Source of the DNA: Paenibacillus sp. W2I17
Lineage (GTDB): Bacteria; Bacillota; Bacilli; Paenibacillales; Paenibacillaceae
NCBI RefSeq assembly: GCF_030815985.1
Contig: NZ_JAUSXM010000001.1
Span: forward strand, 4,278,001 to 4,342,000
DNA length: 64,000 nucleotides
Direction of reading: 5' to 3'
The position numbers were made by a program, and so were the translations under genes. The notes beneath the pieces are model-generated. The model was given only the letters and a program-made list of their open reading frames with translations, searched no databases and was not told where the DNA came from. This document shows positions 41,284-50,398 of this stretch, one piece after another; position 1 is the first letter of the stretch, and each line of letters begins with the position of its first letter.

Positions 41284-44200
41284 GTGCATTTCTATAAATT
41301 ATTAAAAAAATTATTAATAGCATATATAACATTGTGTATATTGTTCCCAGCCCCTTCAGTTGTTTTTGCTGGAGGGGGGCCTGGAACAAAGCCAGTGTTA
41401 GAAGCCTCTCATATAGTACCTCCATCACCTGCAAAGTCTCAGAAAAAAGTAAGCCCCGTTGAGGGCAATGGAATGTCTAATATCGGAGTTTATGTTTACC
41501 AGCTCGATAATTTAAGATGGCGTGTAGATGGAGAATGCAACGGCCAAACATTAAGCAATAACCCCGATACTAACAAACCAAACTCATCATTAGTTTGCGT
41601 AAATCTTTCACTAGATGCACCAAGCTACAAACCCTCTGAGTACTTTGATCGTTCAGGTCAGAGGTATTCTAGAAGTGAATTAACTACAATTTCGTTAAAG
41701 CCCATGTACATGGATAACACACAATATTACTTACCAGGAAAACCAATCTTGGTTAGTGTGGAATCATTTGACGGTGATACGGTGAAATTTACAACTCAAA
41801 TCGGAGGTGCGATTGAACCAACAGCTCACAGACCCTATAATCCACCTAAATACTCTGCTGACTACGTATTTAATACCGATATATATTGGCGGGCCTTTGC
41901 CGAAATAACAAAAGAGATCAATCTTACCGCTGGCGGGCAACTTAGCTTGAACCAGTCCAAACAATTGAATGCAACGGTCAAAACCAAAAATGGAGATGGA
42001 AACTTTGGAGCAGAGACCAATGTAAACACTGGCAGCGGTGGTACAACTACATGGGAATCATCCAATCCTGGTGTCGCTACCGTTAGTAACTCCGGAGTAG
42101 TTCAAGCTGTCAGTAGGGGAACTACAACCATCACCGTATTGTGGGAGAAGGACGATTTTCAGTTAACTACCACAACAAACATTGGTGTTGAAGAGAGCCC
42201 CGGTACGGGTGGGGGCGACGGTAACGGAGGCGGTGGTGGAGGTTGCACGCCAACGATTGGACCACCTTCTTCTGGAACCATCATGAGCATGAATGATCTC
42301 GATCCAAATACCAACGGTGTTATCAAGTCAGATAACAGAGATAATGAGACATTCAATGTGTTAAGAGGAATCCCTACTTCCGAGTCACTCTACACAAATG
42401 CCTTTGCTGACAATTATCTGTTTAAACAAGCTTGGGCGAAAATGAGTGGTAAAGTTACATACAACTGTAATGTCACAATCTCTTACGACAGAGAATGGAC
42501 AGTACCTGGACCAGAAATATGTGATGATGATGGTTGTACGCCAGGGCCACCTGTACCCGCGAACGACACAGTACCCAAGCCATACAACTTCCAGATCACA
42601 AGAGACTACTCCTACTGGAAAATTAACAATCTGGAAGTATACAAGATCGCTAAAGCAACCATGAATAATTACGCTTTGCCCGGTGAGACCGTTACGATGA
42701 ATCCAACAGGATACACACCACCAACACTGGAGTCTAAAAATGATGAATCCGTAGAAAGCCATGTACGACCAGGACAAACCACTTCAATCTCATATACTCC
42801 ACCCAAATTAACAGGTGGTTTGAACCAACCTCCCAGTGTGCCTGATGATACATCTCGGTTAAAAGGAATGGCTGAATCCAACACACCTCAAAGTAAAGTG
42901 AAGAATGATTTGGTGAAATTCAACAACACAACCATTATGAATGATGTGGAAGCAACCAAAGATGGCCCAACACCATCCAACATTCCTAATCCAACGACGA
43001 TTGGGCGGGATGTGCTGTACAAACCGGGTAATATGATCAGCAATTCCCTGCTGAATAAAGCAAACACCACAAGCTCTGGTGAGATCTATTATGATTTGCT
43101 ACCGGGTAACGTGAATGGCGGCACCAATAAAATATTACCGATTAACGGTATCAACACGGTCACGGTACACACCCCTGTCGTCAACTACGCCTGGGTATCG
43201 GATGATCAGCCGCATAATCAGAAAACCGTACCGGACCCAACCAGCGCTGCACTCATTCTGGAACGACCATTCATTGTGCGAATTCCCACATCGGGACAGC
43301 ACTTGGACGCCGCGAGTTATCCCGGTTATGGAAATCGGGACTATGCCAAATATTTTCGAATCAAACAGGTGCAATTCCCGTTTAATGTCTACAACGCAGA
43401 TCGAAGTCAGTTTATCCCTGCCAAGACATGGGTCGATATTCCGGTTAATCAACTGGACACCACATTCTACCTCCCTGTATGGGTAGACGAAGGCAAATAC
43501 CATATTCTATTCCGCAATATTGCAGAGAATGCGCCTACAAACTTTACCGAGCAACAGGATGCCAATACCAATCTGGCACATCATGTTGCAGCAGACATCG
43601 TGCCGGTAGATGTTATCGGGAGGTTATATGATTTTCACGTCACTGATATCTCTGATTACAACTGGGAAAGTGTCTTTCGCAAGCGGTTGGGTAGTCCTGA
43701 ACCAACGGGCTATAGCTACTGGACCGGGATGAAGAGCATTGATGGTGATCCACGAGGTAACCTGGCTCCATTTGTATTGCCTATTCGACCTGGAAGCCAT
43801 CCGGTGCAGGGATTCGGTAACGTAACTGTGAAGACGGGGTACCATTTCAAGTTCGATCTCAAGACCAAGGGCAATATGTTTGGCAAACAGGATGGTATTC
43901 GAATTACACCCACTTTTGCTTTTGTGAGTAAAGACGGGTCCTCCCGGCAAGAAGTGGATCTATACTACCATCGAGGTCAGGAACGCCTGATCCGTATCGG
44001 ATCAACACAGGATCTGGAGAAACGATTTGTTGTCCTGAACTCCCGGCTACGAAATGTACCCGGCACAGAGTTAGGCGATACAGCGCGTTATCAGTATACT
44101 TATGAACTGTCAACGGAAGAACGCAACCAGCGTACGTTGGCGGAACATATGGTTCGCCTGGTCGATCAGACTTCTCATCAAAAAACATGGGTAGGTCGTT

Positions 44201-44652
44201 ATGACTGGATGATCCTGTCTGCTCCGATTCGGACACTCATTGGGCCCAAAACGGACATACCTTCCGGAGTCAACGTGGACCGGGCCAACGCAGCAATCCA
44301 ACGCTGGTACGGGGAGTACAGCTTACCGGCCGATGTATATGCCGTACCAAAAGGTACGGATCTCGAACCCCTCGCCCGACAAAATCAGCTGGATGAGAAA
44401 TCGAATGTTTTCCTAAAGAATGGTTATATCGTAGTCAACTTCAACATGGAGAGCCTGCGGAATGGAAATACAGAGGCGCCCCATCTGCAATACATTCATG
44501 CACCATTGATGAATCAATGGCAGATGGAAGGTTTCAACAAAATGCCAACAGACAGTCAAGGCAGAACCTGGCCGCTGAAGGATGGCGACAGTGTCTTTTA
44601 CCATGCTGATCAGTCCAGCCGGAATGACTTCCAATCCCAAGTACCACACTAG
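41284..44652 (+). CDS. large secreted protein with Ig-like (BIG2) domain
   Basis: 1122 residues starting at GTG 41284 behind AAAAGGG. The signal peptide MHFYKLLKKLLIAYITLCILFPAPSVVFA contains a hydrophobic core and an A-x-A-like site. A BIG2-type domain spans about 205-300 (LNQSKQLNATVKT, WESSNPGVATVSNSGVVQAVSRGTTTITV), then a Gly-rich linker. A long C-terminal part follows, for which I suspect, without certainty, the Paenibacillus DUF5704 family. It follows the SLH gene by 22 bases, suggesting a cell-surface pair. The first ~350 codons are clearly more AT-rich than the rest. Confidence 0.75.
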   Translation: MHFYKLLKKLLIAYITLCILFPAPSVVFAGGGPGTKPVLEASHIVPPSPAKSQKKVSPVEGNGMSNIGVYVYQLDNLRWRVDGECNGQTLSNNPDTNKPNSSLVCVNLSLDAPSYKPSEYFDRSGQRYSRSELTTISLKPMYMDNTQYYLPGKPILVSVESFDGDTVKFTTQIGGAIEPTAHRPYNPPKYSADYVFNTDIYWRAFAEITKEINLTAGGQLSLNQSKQLNATVKTKNGDGNFGAETNVNTGSGGTTTWESSNPGVATVSNSGVVQAVSRGTTTITVLWEKDDFQLTTTTNIGVEESPGTGGGDGNGGGGGGCTPTIGPPSSGTIMSMNDLDPNTNGVIKSDNRDNETFNVLRGIPTSESLYTNAFADNYLFKQAWAKMSGKVTYNCNVTISYDREWTVPGPEICDDDGCTPGPPVPANDTVPKPYNFQITRDYSYWKINNLEVYKIAKATMNNYALPGETVTMNPTGYTPPTLESKNDESVESHVRPGQTTSISYTPPKLTGGLNQPPSVPDDTSRLKGMAESNTPQSKVKNDLVKFNNTTIMNDVEATKDGPTPSNIPNPTTIGRDVLYKPGNMISNSLLNKANTTSSGEIYYDLLPGNVNGGTNKILPINGINTVTVHTPVVNYAWVSDDQPHNQKTVPDPTSAALILERPFIVRIPTSGQHLDAASYPGYGNRDYAKYFRIKQVQFPFNVYNADRSQFIPAKTWVDIPVNQLDTTFYLPVWVDEGKYHILFRNIAENAPTNFTEQQDANTNLAHHVAADIVPVDVIGRLYDFHVTDISDYNWESVFRKRLGSPEPTGYSYWTGMKSIDGDPRGNLAPFVLPIRPGSHPVQGFGNVTVKTGYHFKFDLKTKGNMFGKQDGIRITPTFAFVSKDGSSRQEVDLYYHRGQERLIRIGSTQDLEKRFVVLNSRLRNVPGTELGDTARYQYTYELSTEERNQRTLAEHMVRLVDQTSHQKTWVGRYDWMILSAPIRTLIGPKTDIPSGVNVDRANAAIQRWYGEYSLPADVYAVPKGTDLEPLARQNQLDEKSNVFLKNGYIVVNFNMESLRNGNTEAPHLQYIHAPLMNQWQMEGFNKMPTDSQGRTWPLKDGDSVFYHADQSSRNDFQSQVPH

Positions 44653-45065
44653 TTTGAAGCTCTCATGTCAGCACGACTGGCTAAGCATATGTAGCCAACT
44701 ACATGTGGACAGAAGAGTCTATATGCGGAGTACCTCTCCAAAATAAGACTGAATATCTGTATACCGATAATTACCCAATGAAGCAATCAATAAATATATG
44801 ATGAAATAGCCATGAAGTGCCAGACTGAGTACTATAATAGCCTGCGCAAAACTATGGTGTGCTTAATGACATAGGTGCACTGAACCACATACGATAAAGC
44901 TTTCACAAGTTATTCCAGTGTCACATCCCAACTACACAAAACATGCCTGTTATACAACAAAAGGGTTACTCTGAAAGTCATCTATGGACTTCTGGGGTAA
45001 CCCTTCTTGCATCATTCTCATTTTATAACCTTACTTAGACTATAAAGAAAACCCGCACATCCGTA
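44653..45065. other. intergenic region with convergent terminator
   Basis: About 410 bases between the large secreted protein and the permease stub. I looked on both strands for remnants of permease, ATPase or binding-protein genes and recognised none. Only the hairpin at 44961-45005 stands out. Confidence 0.5.
44961..45005. terminator. bidirectional terminator hairpin
   Basis: AAGGGTTAC and GAAAGTC pair with GACTTC and GGTAACCCTT. TTTTGTTG follows on the minus strand; the plus strand has a weaker TTCTTGC tail. Confidence 0.7.
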
Positions 45066-45179
45066 TTATCCTGACAGACTTTCTCCAGGAGACAGGTAGG
45101 TTAGCAGGAACGTTAGGAACATGATGCCGAACAAAACGACTACTAGTTGTAATAATCGTTTAACGATATATCTGCTCAA
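45066..45179 (-). pseudogene. 5' stub of an OppB/DppB/NikB-type ABC permease
   Basis: A 37-codon frame from TTG 45179, with GGGGAAGGA ahead of it. It encodes MSRYIVKRLLQLVVVLFGI, then MFLTFLLTYLSPGE, the highly conserved N-terminus of the oligopeptide/nickel permease family; these proteins are normally about 310 residues. It stops after SLSG and no homologous continuation is visible in any frame, so most of the gene and any partners appear deleted. It sits directly downstream of a cobalamin riboswitch and its terminator, suggesting a former B12-repressed cobalt/nickel or related importer. Confidence 0.7.
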
Positions 45180-45265
45180 GTGCTCTAACGTCCTTCCCCA
45201 CAACTTTATGTATGTGCCATGATGTTCTCCGTCCACAGCTCCGCTGAAAACTTATAAATTCTATC

Positions 45266-45305
45266 AAAAAATGCGTCCCTCTCCGTGTTACTGGATGAGG
45301 ACGCC
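45266..45305 (-). terminator. riboswitch expression-platform terminator
   Basis: GGCGTCCTC and GAGGGACGC pair on the minus strand, with a one-base bulge, followed by ATTTTTT. It lies between the cobalamin aptamer and the permease stub. Confidence 0.8.
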
Positions 45306-45382
45306 TTAAATAAACAGATTTTCAGAAAAAAATCATGCTCTCTAAACACCTTCCTATCTCCCGTAGGGTACTACTGTGTTTG

Positions 45383-45553
45383 TTAAACCTGGCAGGTCTC
45401 CTGGCTCCAGAATCATGGTCATTGCAGCTCCTTCCCGGTCTAAACCAGTGGATTATCGCTACTGGACTCCTCTGTTACAGTGGCGGGACCGCGCCGGTAT
45501 TACACCGAACTTCCCTATTAAGCTTCCACCCTGACGGGCAAAGCACCAAGTTC
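45383..45553 (-). promoter_or_regulatory. cobalamin riboswitch
   Basis: Read on the minus strand the element has the B12 aptamer landmarks in order: P1 arm AACTTGGTGC, TTAATAGGGAAGTTCGGTG, CCCGCCACTGTAA, ATAATCCACTGG and the closing GAGCCAGGAGACCTGCC with a P1 arm AGGTTT. This is a textbook adenosylcobalamin-type aptamer. The plus-strand open frame across it is an antisense artefact. Confidence 0.93.
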
Positions 45554-45579
45554 CACATATTCAATTACACTTCTGTATC

Positions 45580-45608
45580 AGTTTAGCGGGACGACGAATA
45601 ATGATCAA
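45580..45608 (-). promoter_or_regulatory. candidate promoter of the riboswitch transcript
   Basis: TTGATC (45603-45608), 17 bases, then TAAACT (45580-45585) on the minus strand, about 27 bases before the aptamer. Confidence 0.5.
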
Positions 45609-45642
45609 AACTTTTCTTTTAAATTTGAAACACTAGATGCGT

Positions 45643-46470
45643 CTAATCTCGAATTCTCGAACCCTTCGGAGACACACCCATAACACGCTTAAACATCTTT
45701 GAAAATAATAATGGGTCCGTATAACCCACCGAATGGGCTACTTCACTAACGGAAAGTCCGGGGTTCTGAAGAAGATCGGCAGCACGATTCATACGGTACT
45801 CCAGAAAAAATGACTGTAGCGACTTGCCGTATCGTTCCTTGAACAATCCCGACAGATATGTGCGGTCCAGCCCCACGGCGTGGGCAATATCCAGAATGGA
45901 GGTCCGCTGGCTGTACCTGTTCTCCATAAACTGAACTGCCTGCCTGATGTACTCTTCTTTGTTCGAAAGAAGCTGTCCCTCCTCTTCCTCTACCGGTGAC
46001 GATGAGATCAACTCCGCTATCAGGCGGTACAAGAGACTCTGGTTCATCACATCCCCTCCCGAATACGTGGAGGCCTGAACCATTTCTGAGTACAGGCGCT
46101 CCATTGTATTCGTATCACGGGCATCATACACTGGATGCTCCAGGCTCAATCGGGCACGTTGCATGAATGCCTTGGCTTGCACACCTTTGAATCCAAACCA
46201 CGAATACGTCCAGGGATCCTTTGGATCTGCCTCATAATGAATAAGCGTGTCCGGAAGTATGACAAAGCCCTGTCCCTCGCTAAGTTGGTATTCCTGATCC
46301 CCCATGTACACGGTGCCCCGTCCTTCATGGATGTAGTGCACAATGTAAGAATCACGTACACCCGGTCCCCAATAATGCGCAGGGTCACATGCCTCCCACC
46401 CAAAAAACAACAACATCAGCTCCATCTGTGTCCAGCCTGCGGGAACCACATTCATCTCAATGCGACTCAT
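45643..46470 (-). CDS. AraC-family regulator of alpha-galactoside use (MsmR/RafR-like)
   Basis: 275 residues. An N-terminal cupin sensor domain spans about 20-110 (IHEGRGTVYMGDQEYQLSEGQGFVILP), and a C-terminal double helix-turn-helix covers about 170-275 (SILDIAHAVGLDRTYLSGLFKERYG; LSVSEVAHSVGYTDPLLFSKMFKRVMGVSP). It is transcribed divergently from melA across a 200-base AT-rich region, the classic layout for an activator of the neighbouring galactosidase gene. The specific inducer is inferred to be melibiose or raffinose-type sugar. Confidence 0.9.
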   Translation of the reverse strand: MSRIEMNVVPAGWTQMELMLLFFGWEACDPAHYWGPGVRDSYIVHYIHEGRGTVYMGDQEYQLSEGQGFVILPDTLIHYEADPKDPWTYSWFGFKGVQAKAFMQRARLSLEHPVYDARDTNTMERLYSEMVQASTYSGGDVMNQSLLYRLIAELISSSPVEEEEGQLLSNKEEYIRQAVQFMENRYSQRTSILDIAHAVGLDRTYLSGLFKERYGKSLQSFFLEYRMNRAADLLQNPGLSVSEVAHSVGYTDPLLFSKMFKRVMGVSPKGSRIRD

Positions 46471-46673
46471 TTTTCTCCCTCCATCCTGACTTCGTTCCGC
46501 TTACCTCTTCATTTAATCTAATTTATATTATAACAGCTAAAATACTTCTATATTAGTTGAAAGCGGGAACAAAAATGGGATTATGACATGTTTGAAAGGG
46601 GTTGAGCCATAGTTATATGCGCCGAATCGGCCTATAGTTGGGTTACAACATTTTTCAGGGAGGCTAAACTTAA

Positions 46674-47976
46674 ATGAATAAAATTACGTTTCTCGGTGCA
46701 GGCAGCACCGTCTTTGTTAAAAATGTGTTGGGTGATGTCATGATGACCGAAGCACTGCAGGATTTTGAGCTGGCATTGTTTGATATCGATGCTGAACGTC
46801 TGAGCGATTCAGAGCGTTTGCTGACCAGTCTGGCCCGTTCACTCGGAAGTCGTTGCGTTGTGAACGTATATCATGATCGCAAAGAAGCGCTGCGCGGGGC
46901 CAAATATGTCATCAACGCCATCCAGGTCGGTGGATATGATCCATGTACCATTACGGACTTTGAGATTCCGAAGAAATACGGACTGCGTCAAACAATTGCT
47001 GATACACTCGGTATCGGCGGAATTTTCCGTAATCTGCGGACGATTCCGGTTATGCTGGATTTTGCCCGAGATATGCAGGAAGTATGTCCGGATGCATGGT
47101 TCCTGAACTATACCAACCCAATGGCCGTGCTTACCAACGTCATGAACGTACATGGTGGGATCAAAACCGTAGGATTGTGTCATAGTGTGCAGGTATGTGT
47201 ACCACATCTGTTTGATGCACTGGGGATCGATCAGACGGGTGTCGTAGCCAAAATTGCAGGCATCAACCACATGGCATGGCTGCTCGAAGTTACCAAAGAC
47301 GGGCAGGATCTGTACCCCGAGATTAAACGTCTGGCGAAAGAAAAACAGAAGGAACAGCATGACGACATGGTTCGTTATGAACTGATGCAGCGTTTTGGCT
47401 ATTATGTAACGGAATCCTCCGAGCACAATGCTGAGTACCACCCTTACTTCATCAAAACGGAATTACCCGGAGTTGATTGAACGCTTCAACATTCCATTGG
47501 ATGAGTATCCACGCCGCTGTGTGAACCAGATTGAAGGCTGGAAAGAAATGCGTACCAAGCTTTTTGCCAGCGAAAATATTGAACATACCCGCAGCCGTGA
47601 ATACGCATCGCATATTATCGAAGCGATGGAGACGAATAACCCGTACAAGATTGGCGGAAACGTTATGAACAACGGACTGATCACCAACCTGCCTCGCGAG
47701 GCTTGTGTTGAGGTACCTTGTTTGGTGGATGGATCAGGAATCAGCCCTACGTACATTGGGGATCTGCCTCCACAACTCGCGGCATTGAACCGGACAAACA
47801 TCAACACACAACTGCTAACAATTGAAGCGGCAATCACTGGCAAAAAAGAACATATCTATCATGCCGCCATGCTTGATCCACACACGGCTGCCGAGCTGTC
47901 TATCGATGACATCGTAGCGATGTGTGATGAGTTGATTGAGGCTCACGGTGACTGGTTGCCAAAATACACGTCATAA
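46674..47976 (+). pseudogene. melA: alpha-galactosidase GH4, frameshifted
   Basis: NAD- and Mn-dependent GH4 enzyme cleaving alpha-galactosides such as melibiose. The N-terminal Rossmann motif FLGAGSTVF, LNYTNPMAVL, GLCHSVQ (metal Cys-His) and GINHMAW are in frame 1 (46674-47480). The second half, from RNYPELIERF to the stop at 47976, is in another frame and includes NLPREACVEVPCLVDGSGISP and PPQLAALNRTNI. Removing one A from AAAA at 47454-47457 restores about 433 residues, the normal MelA length. Either a recent inactivating mutation or a homopolymer error in the sequence; everything else looks functional. AGGGAGG precedes ATG 46674. Confidence 0.9.
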
Positions 47977-47978
47977 TA

Positions 47979-48022
47979 TAAAAGCACCGTTTCCTTTGCA
48001 GCTAAAAGGGGACGGTGCTTTT
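47979..48022 (+). terminator. terminator after melA
   Basis: AAAAGCACCGT...ACGGTGCTTTT with a 20-base loop, which itself can partly pair, then T-rich sequence. It lies between convergent melA and kdpE. Confidence 0.85.
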
Positions 48023-48095
48023 ATTCATTTCATAGCGCTCATCTGCTGAGTCGTGCATCGCATCTCTTATAATAAACGCCACGCACACTTAAACC

Positions 48096-48797
48096 TTATT
48101 CGGCAGGGAGCAAAAAGCGATAACCAATGCCCGGCTCCGTCTGAATATATCGGGGATTCGCCGGATCTTCCTTTAATTTTTTACGCAGATGTCCCACATA
48201 TACCCGGAGGTAATGACTGTCAGACTCATGATGATGCCCTCCCCATACTTGCTGCAAAAGCTGACGCTGGGTGATGATCTTTCCCGCATTGGAAGCGAGC
48301 ACCTTCAGCATCTCATATTCCGTTGGGGTTAATTTGACCAAAGTTCCCTCCAGTTCGACCTGCCTTTGGGCCAGATCAATCGTAAGTGATCCGAAGCGCA
48401 ATATGGGCTCATCTGTCGTTTTGGCTACATGACGCAGCGCAACCCGAATACGAGCGATCAACTCACCCATCCCGAAGGGTTTCGTCACATAATCATCTGC
48501 ACCACCATCCAGCGCAGAAATTTTATCTCCCTCCTGATCCTTCGCTGTCAACACGATAATCGGCACCTGTGACCATTCACGAATCCGGCGAAGCACCTCC
48601 ATACCGGACATGCCCGGCAAACCGAGATCAAGGATGATCAGATCCGGATGTACAATGCTGGCCTGAATGACACCCTCTTCGCCATCCCCGCACTCGTGGA
48701 GTTCGAATTGGTGTGCCTGAAGGGTGACCTTGAGCAATTTGCGAATCTGCGGCTCATCATCGATCACCAGTATGCGAGCCCCTAGCGGTGCATTCAT
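48096..48797 (-). CDS. kdpE: KdpE response regulator
   Basis: OmpR-family regulator of potassium transport. Receiver domain with IDDEP, phospho-Asp in LIILDLGLPG (about 55) and Lys in YVTKPFG; then a winged helix with LTPTEYEMLKVLASNAGKIITQRQLLQQVWG and the C-terminal YLRVYVGHLRKKLKEDP...GYRF signature of KdpE. Two starts are possible: TTG 48809, overlapping the kinase gene, or ATG 48797, one base after the kinase stop; I chose ATG. Last gene of the kdp cluster. Confidence 0.94.
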   Translation of the reverse strand: MNAPLGARILVIDDEPQIRKLLKVTLQAHQFELHECGDGEEGVIQASIVHPDLIILDLGLPGMSGMEVLRRIREWSQVPIIVLTAKDQEGDKISALDGGADDYVTKPFGMGELIARIRVALRHVAKTTDEPILRFGSLTIDLAQRQVELEGTLVKLTPTEYEMLKVLASNAGKIITQRQLLQQVWGGHHHESDSHYLRVYVGHLRKKLKEDPANPRYIQTEPGIGYRFLLPAE

Positions 48798-48798
48798 G

Positions 48799-50394
48799 TT
48801 ATTCTTCAACCTCTCCTTGTTCTGAATAGGGAAACCGTGATCCGTGAGCCTCCATGGGAATATCTATGCGCATTCTCGTTCCCCCGCCCGGATTCGGCTC
48901 TGCCACAATGGTACCTCCGTGGACTTCCACAATGCCTTTGCAGATCGCCAGACCAAGCCCCGTTCCTGTGACATGCTGAGTCGACTCCGAGCGATAGAAC
49001 TTATCAAATATACGTATTCTTTCCGCTTCCGGTATACCGATGCCTTGATCAGCTACCCAGATCGTCAATTGACTCGGACTTCTATCACTCGCCACAATGA
49101 TGACAATCAGGCTCTCATCGGGTGAGTATTTGATGGCGTTGCTGACGATGTTGACCAGTACCTGCTCCAGCAATACTTCATCTCCGTAAATGAACACCGG
49201 ATCATCAGGAAGCTCAACTTGAATGTTGCGATGCGGACTGAATTCCCGAACCTGTGTCAGTACAACGCTGATCATGTCCCCCACGTCACACCATTTCCGA
49301 TTCAGTTGCAACATGCCGCTCTCCAGCCGAACCATGCCCAGCAGATTTGTGACGAGACGATTCATACGCATGGCCCCATCCCGAATGTTGCCTGTTAATT
49401 CTCTCCGATCCTCGGGTGTAAAAAGAGTATCATTCTCCAACAATCCCGTAGCCGAGCCGATAATGGCGGTTAGGGGAGTACGCAATTCATGAGAAACAGA
49501 GTCCAGCAGCGCTGTACGTATGCGCTCCGATTCGGCAGTGATCTGTGCCAATCGGGCCTCTTCCGCCAACTTCACTCGGGCAATAGCACCTGCGGCCAGT
49601 CCACCGCATGCCTCCAACAGACGAAGCTGTTCTTGCTGCTCATGAACCTCACCAGCGTCCATGCTCACAGCGAGCACGCCATGGATCTGCTCCTCTGTGC
49701 GTAGCGGCACGTAAAGTCCGGGAGATTCCCGTAAAGCGGATGATCCCTTACCAGCAATCTGTCCGTGATGATACACCCATTTGGCAATGGCAATCTCTGA
49801 CTCTCCATCCCCCCACCCATCCTTCTCCCCTTCTGATGCGGATGCGGAAGAGTTTGTAACCATCAGATCACCCTGTTTATCCGGAAGATACACAGCCGTC
49901 GGCTTACCCAGGGTAAGCGATACTTGGGTTGCAATGTTAACCAGCAACGTATTCAGATCTGTAATGGCTGTCATCTGACGACTCAATGCGTACAGGGAGT
50001 TAGTCGTGGCCTCACGTGATTTTACCATCTCCAGTTGTTGTCTCAATCGACCCGCAAGACTCGCCGTCAGGATCGCCACCGCAAGATACACGACAAAGGA
50101 GATGAGATATCTCAGATCTTCAACCGTAAAGCTCAGATATGGTGGTACAAAAAAGAAGTCAAACATAATGACGCTAAAACTCGCGGCATATATAGCTGGT
50201 CCCATTCCCCAATACACGGCACTCACCAGTACGGGAAATAGGTATATCAGCGCTACATTAACCAAATCACCACTCATGCCGATGGGATGAAGCAGCAAGG
50301 TTAGCAGCGTCACCCCGAGGGTCACCCATACATATGCCGGAACCCGTTTCCCATGGGATGCCCGCGTTTCTTTTTTTATTCGTTCAGACAACAT
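48799..50394 (-). CDS. kdpD: KdpD, membrane and kinase half
   Basis: 531-residue sensor kinase corresponding to the C-terminal half of E. coli KdpD. Four TM helices of the DUF4118 domain (about 20-120), a GAF-like domain, then HisKA with phospho-His in DSVSHELRTPLTAIIG and HATPase boxes NIVSNAIKYSP and VADQGIGIPEAE. The N-terminal KdpD/Usp portion is absent and is encoded by the gene immediately upstream, whose stop lies four bases before this ATG. The pair must assemble in trans if signalling resembles full-length KdpD. Confidence 0.92.
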   Translation of the reverse strand: MLSERIKKETRASHGKRVPAYVWVTLGVTLLTLLLHPIGMSGDLVNVALIYLFPVLVSAVYWGMGPAIYAASFSVIMFDFFFVPPYLSFTVEDLRYLISFVVYLAVAILTASLAGRLRQQLEMVKSREATTNSLYALSRQMTAITDLNTLLVNIATQVSLTLGKPTAVYLPDKQGDLMVTNSSASASEGEKDGWGDGESEIAIAKWVYHHGQIAGKGSSALRESPGLYVPLRTEEQIHGVLAVSMDAGEVHEQQEQLRLLEACGGLAAGAIARVKLAEEARLAQITAESERIRTALLDSVSHELRTPLTAIIGSATGLLENDTLFTPEDRRELTGNIRDGAMRMNRLVTNLLGMVRLESGMLQLNRKWCDVGDMISVVLTQVREFSPHRNIQVELPDDPVFIYGDEVLLEQVLVNIVSNAIKYSPDESLIVIIVASDRSPSQLTIWVADQGIGIPEAERIRIFDKFYRSESTQHVTGTGLGLAICKGIVEVHGGTIVAEPNPGGGTRMRIDIPMEAHGSRFPYSEQGEVEE

Positions 50395-50398
50395 CCAT

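Noticed and set aside
45335..45586. 83-codon plus-strand ORF
   Set aside because: It is the antisense of the conserved cobalamin aptamer and has no ribosome site or recognisable domain.
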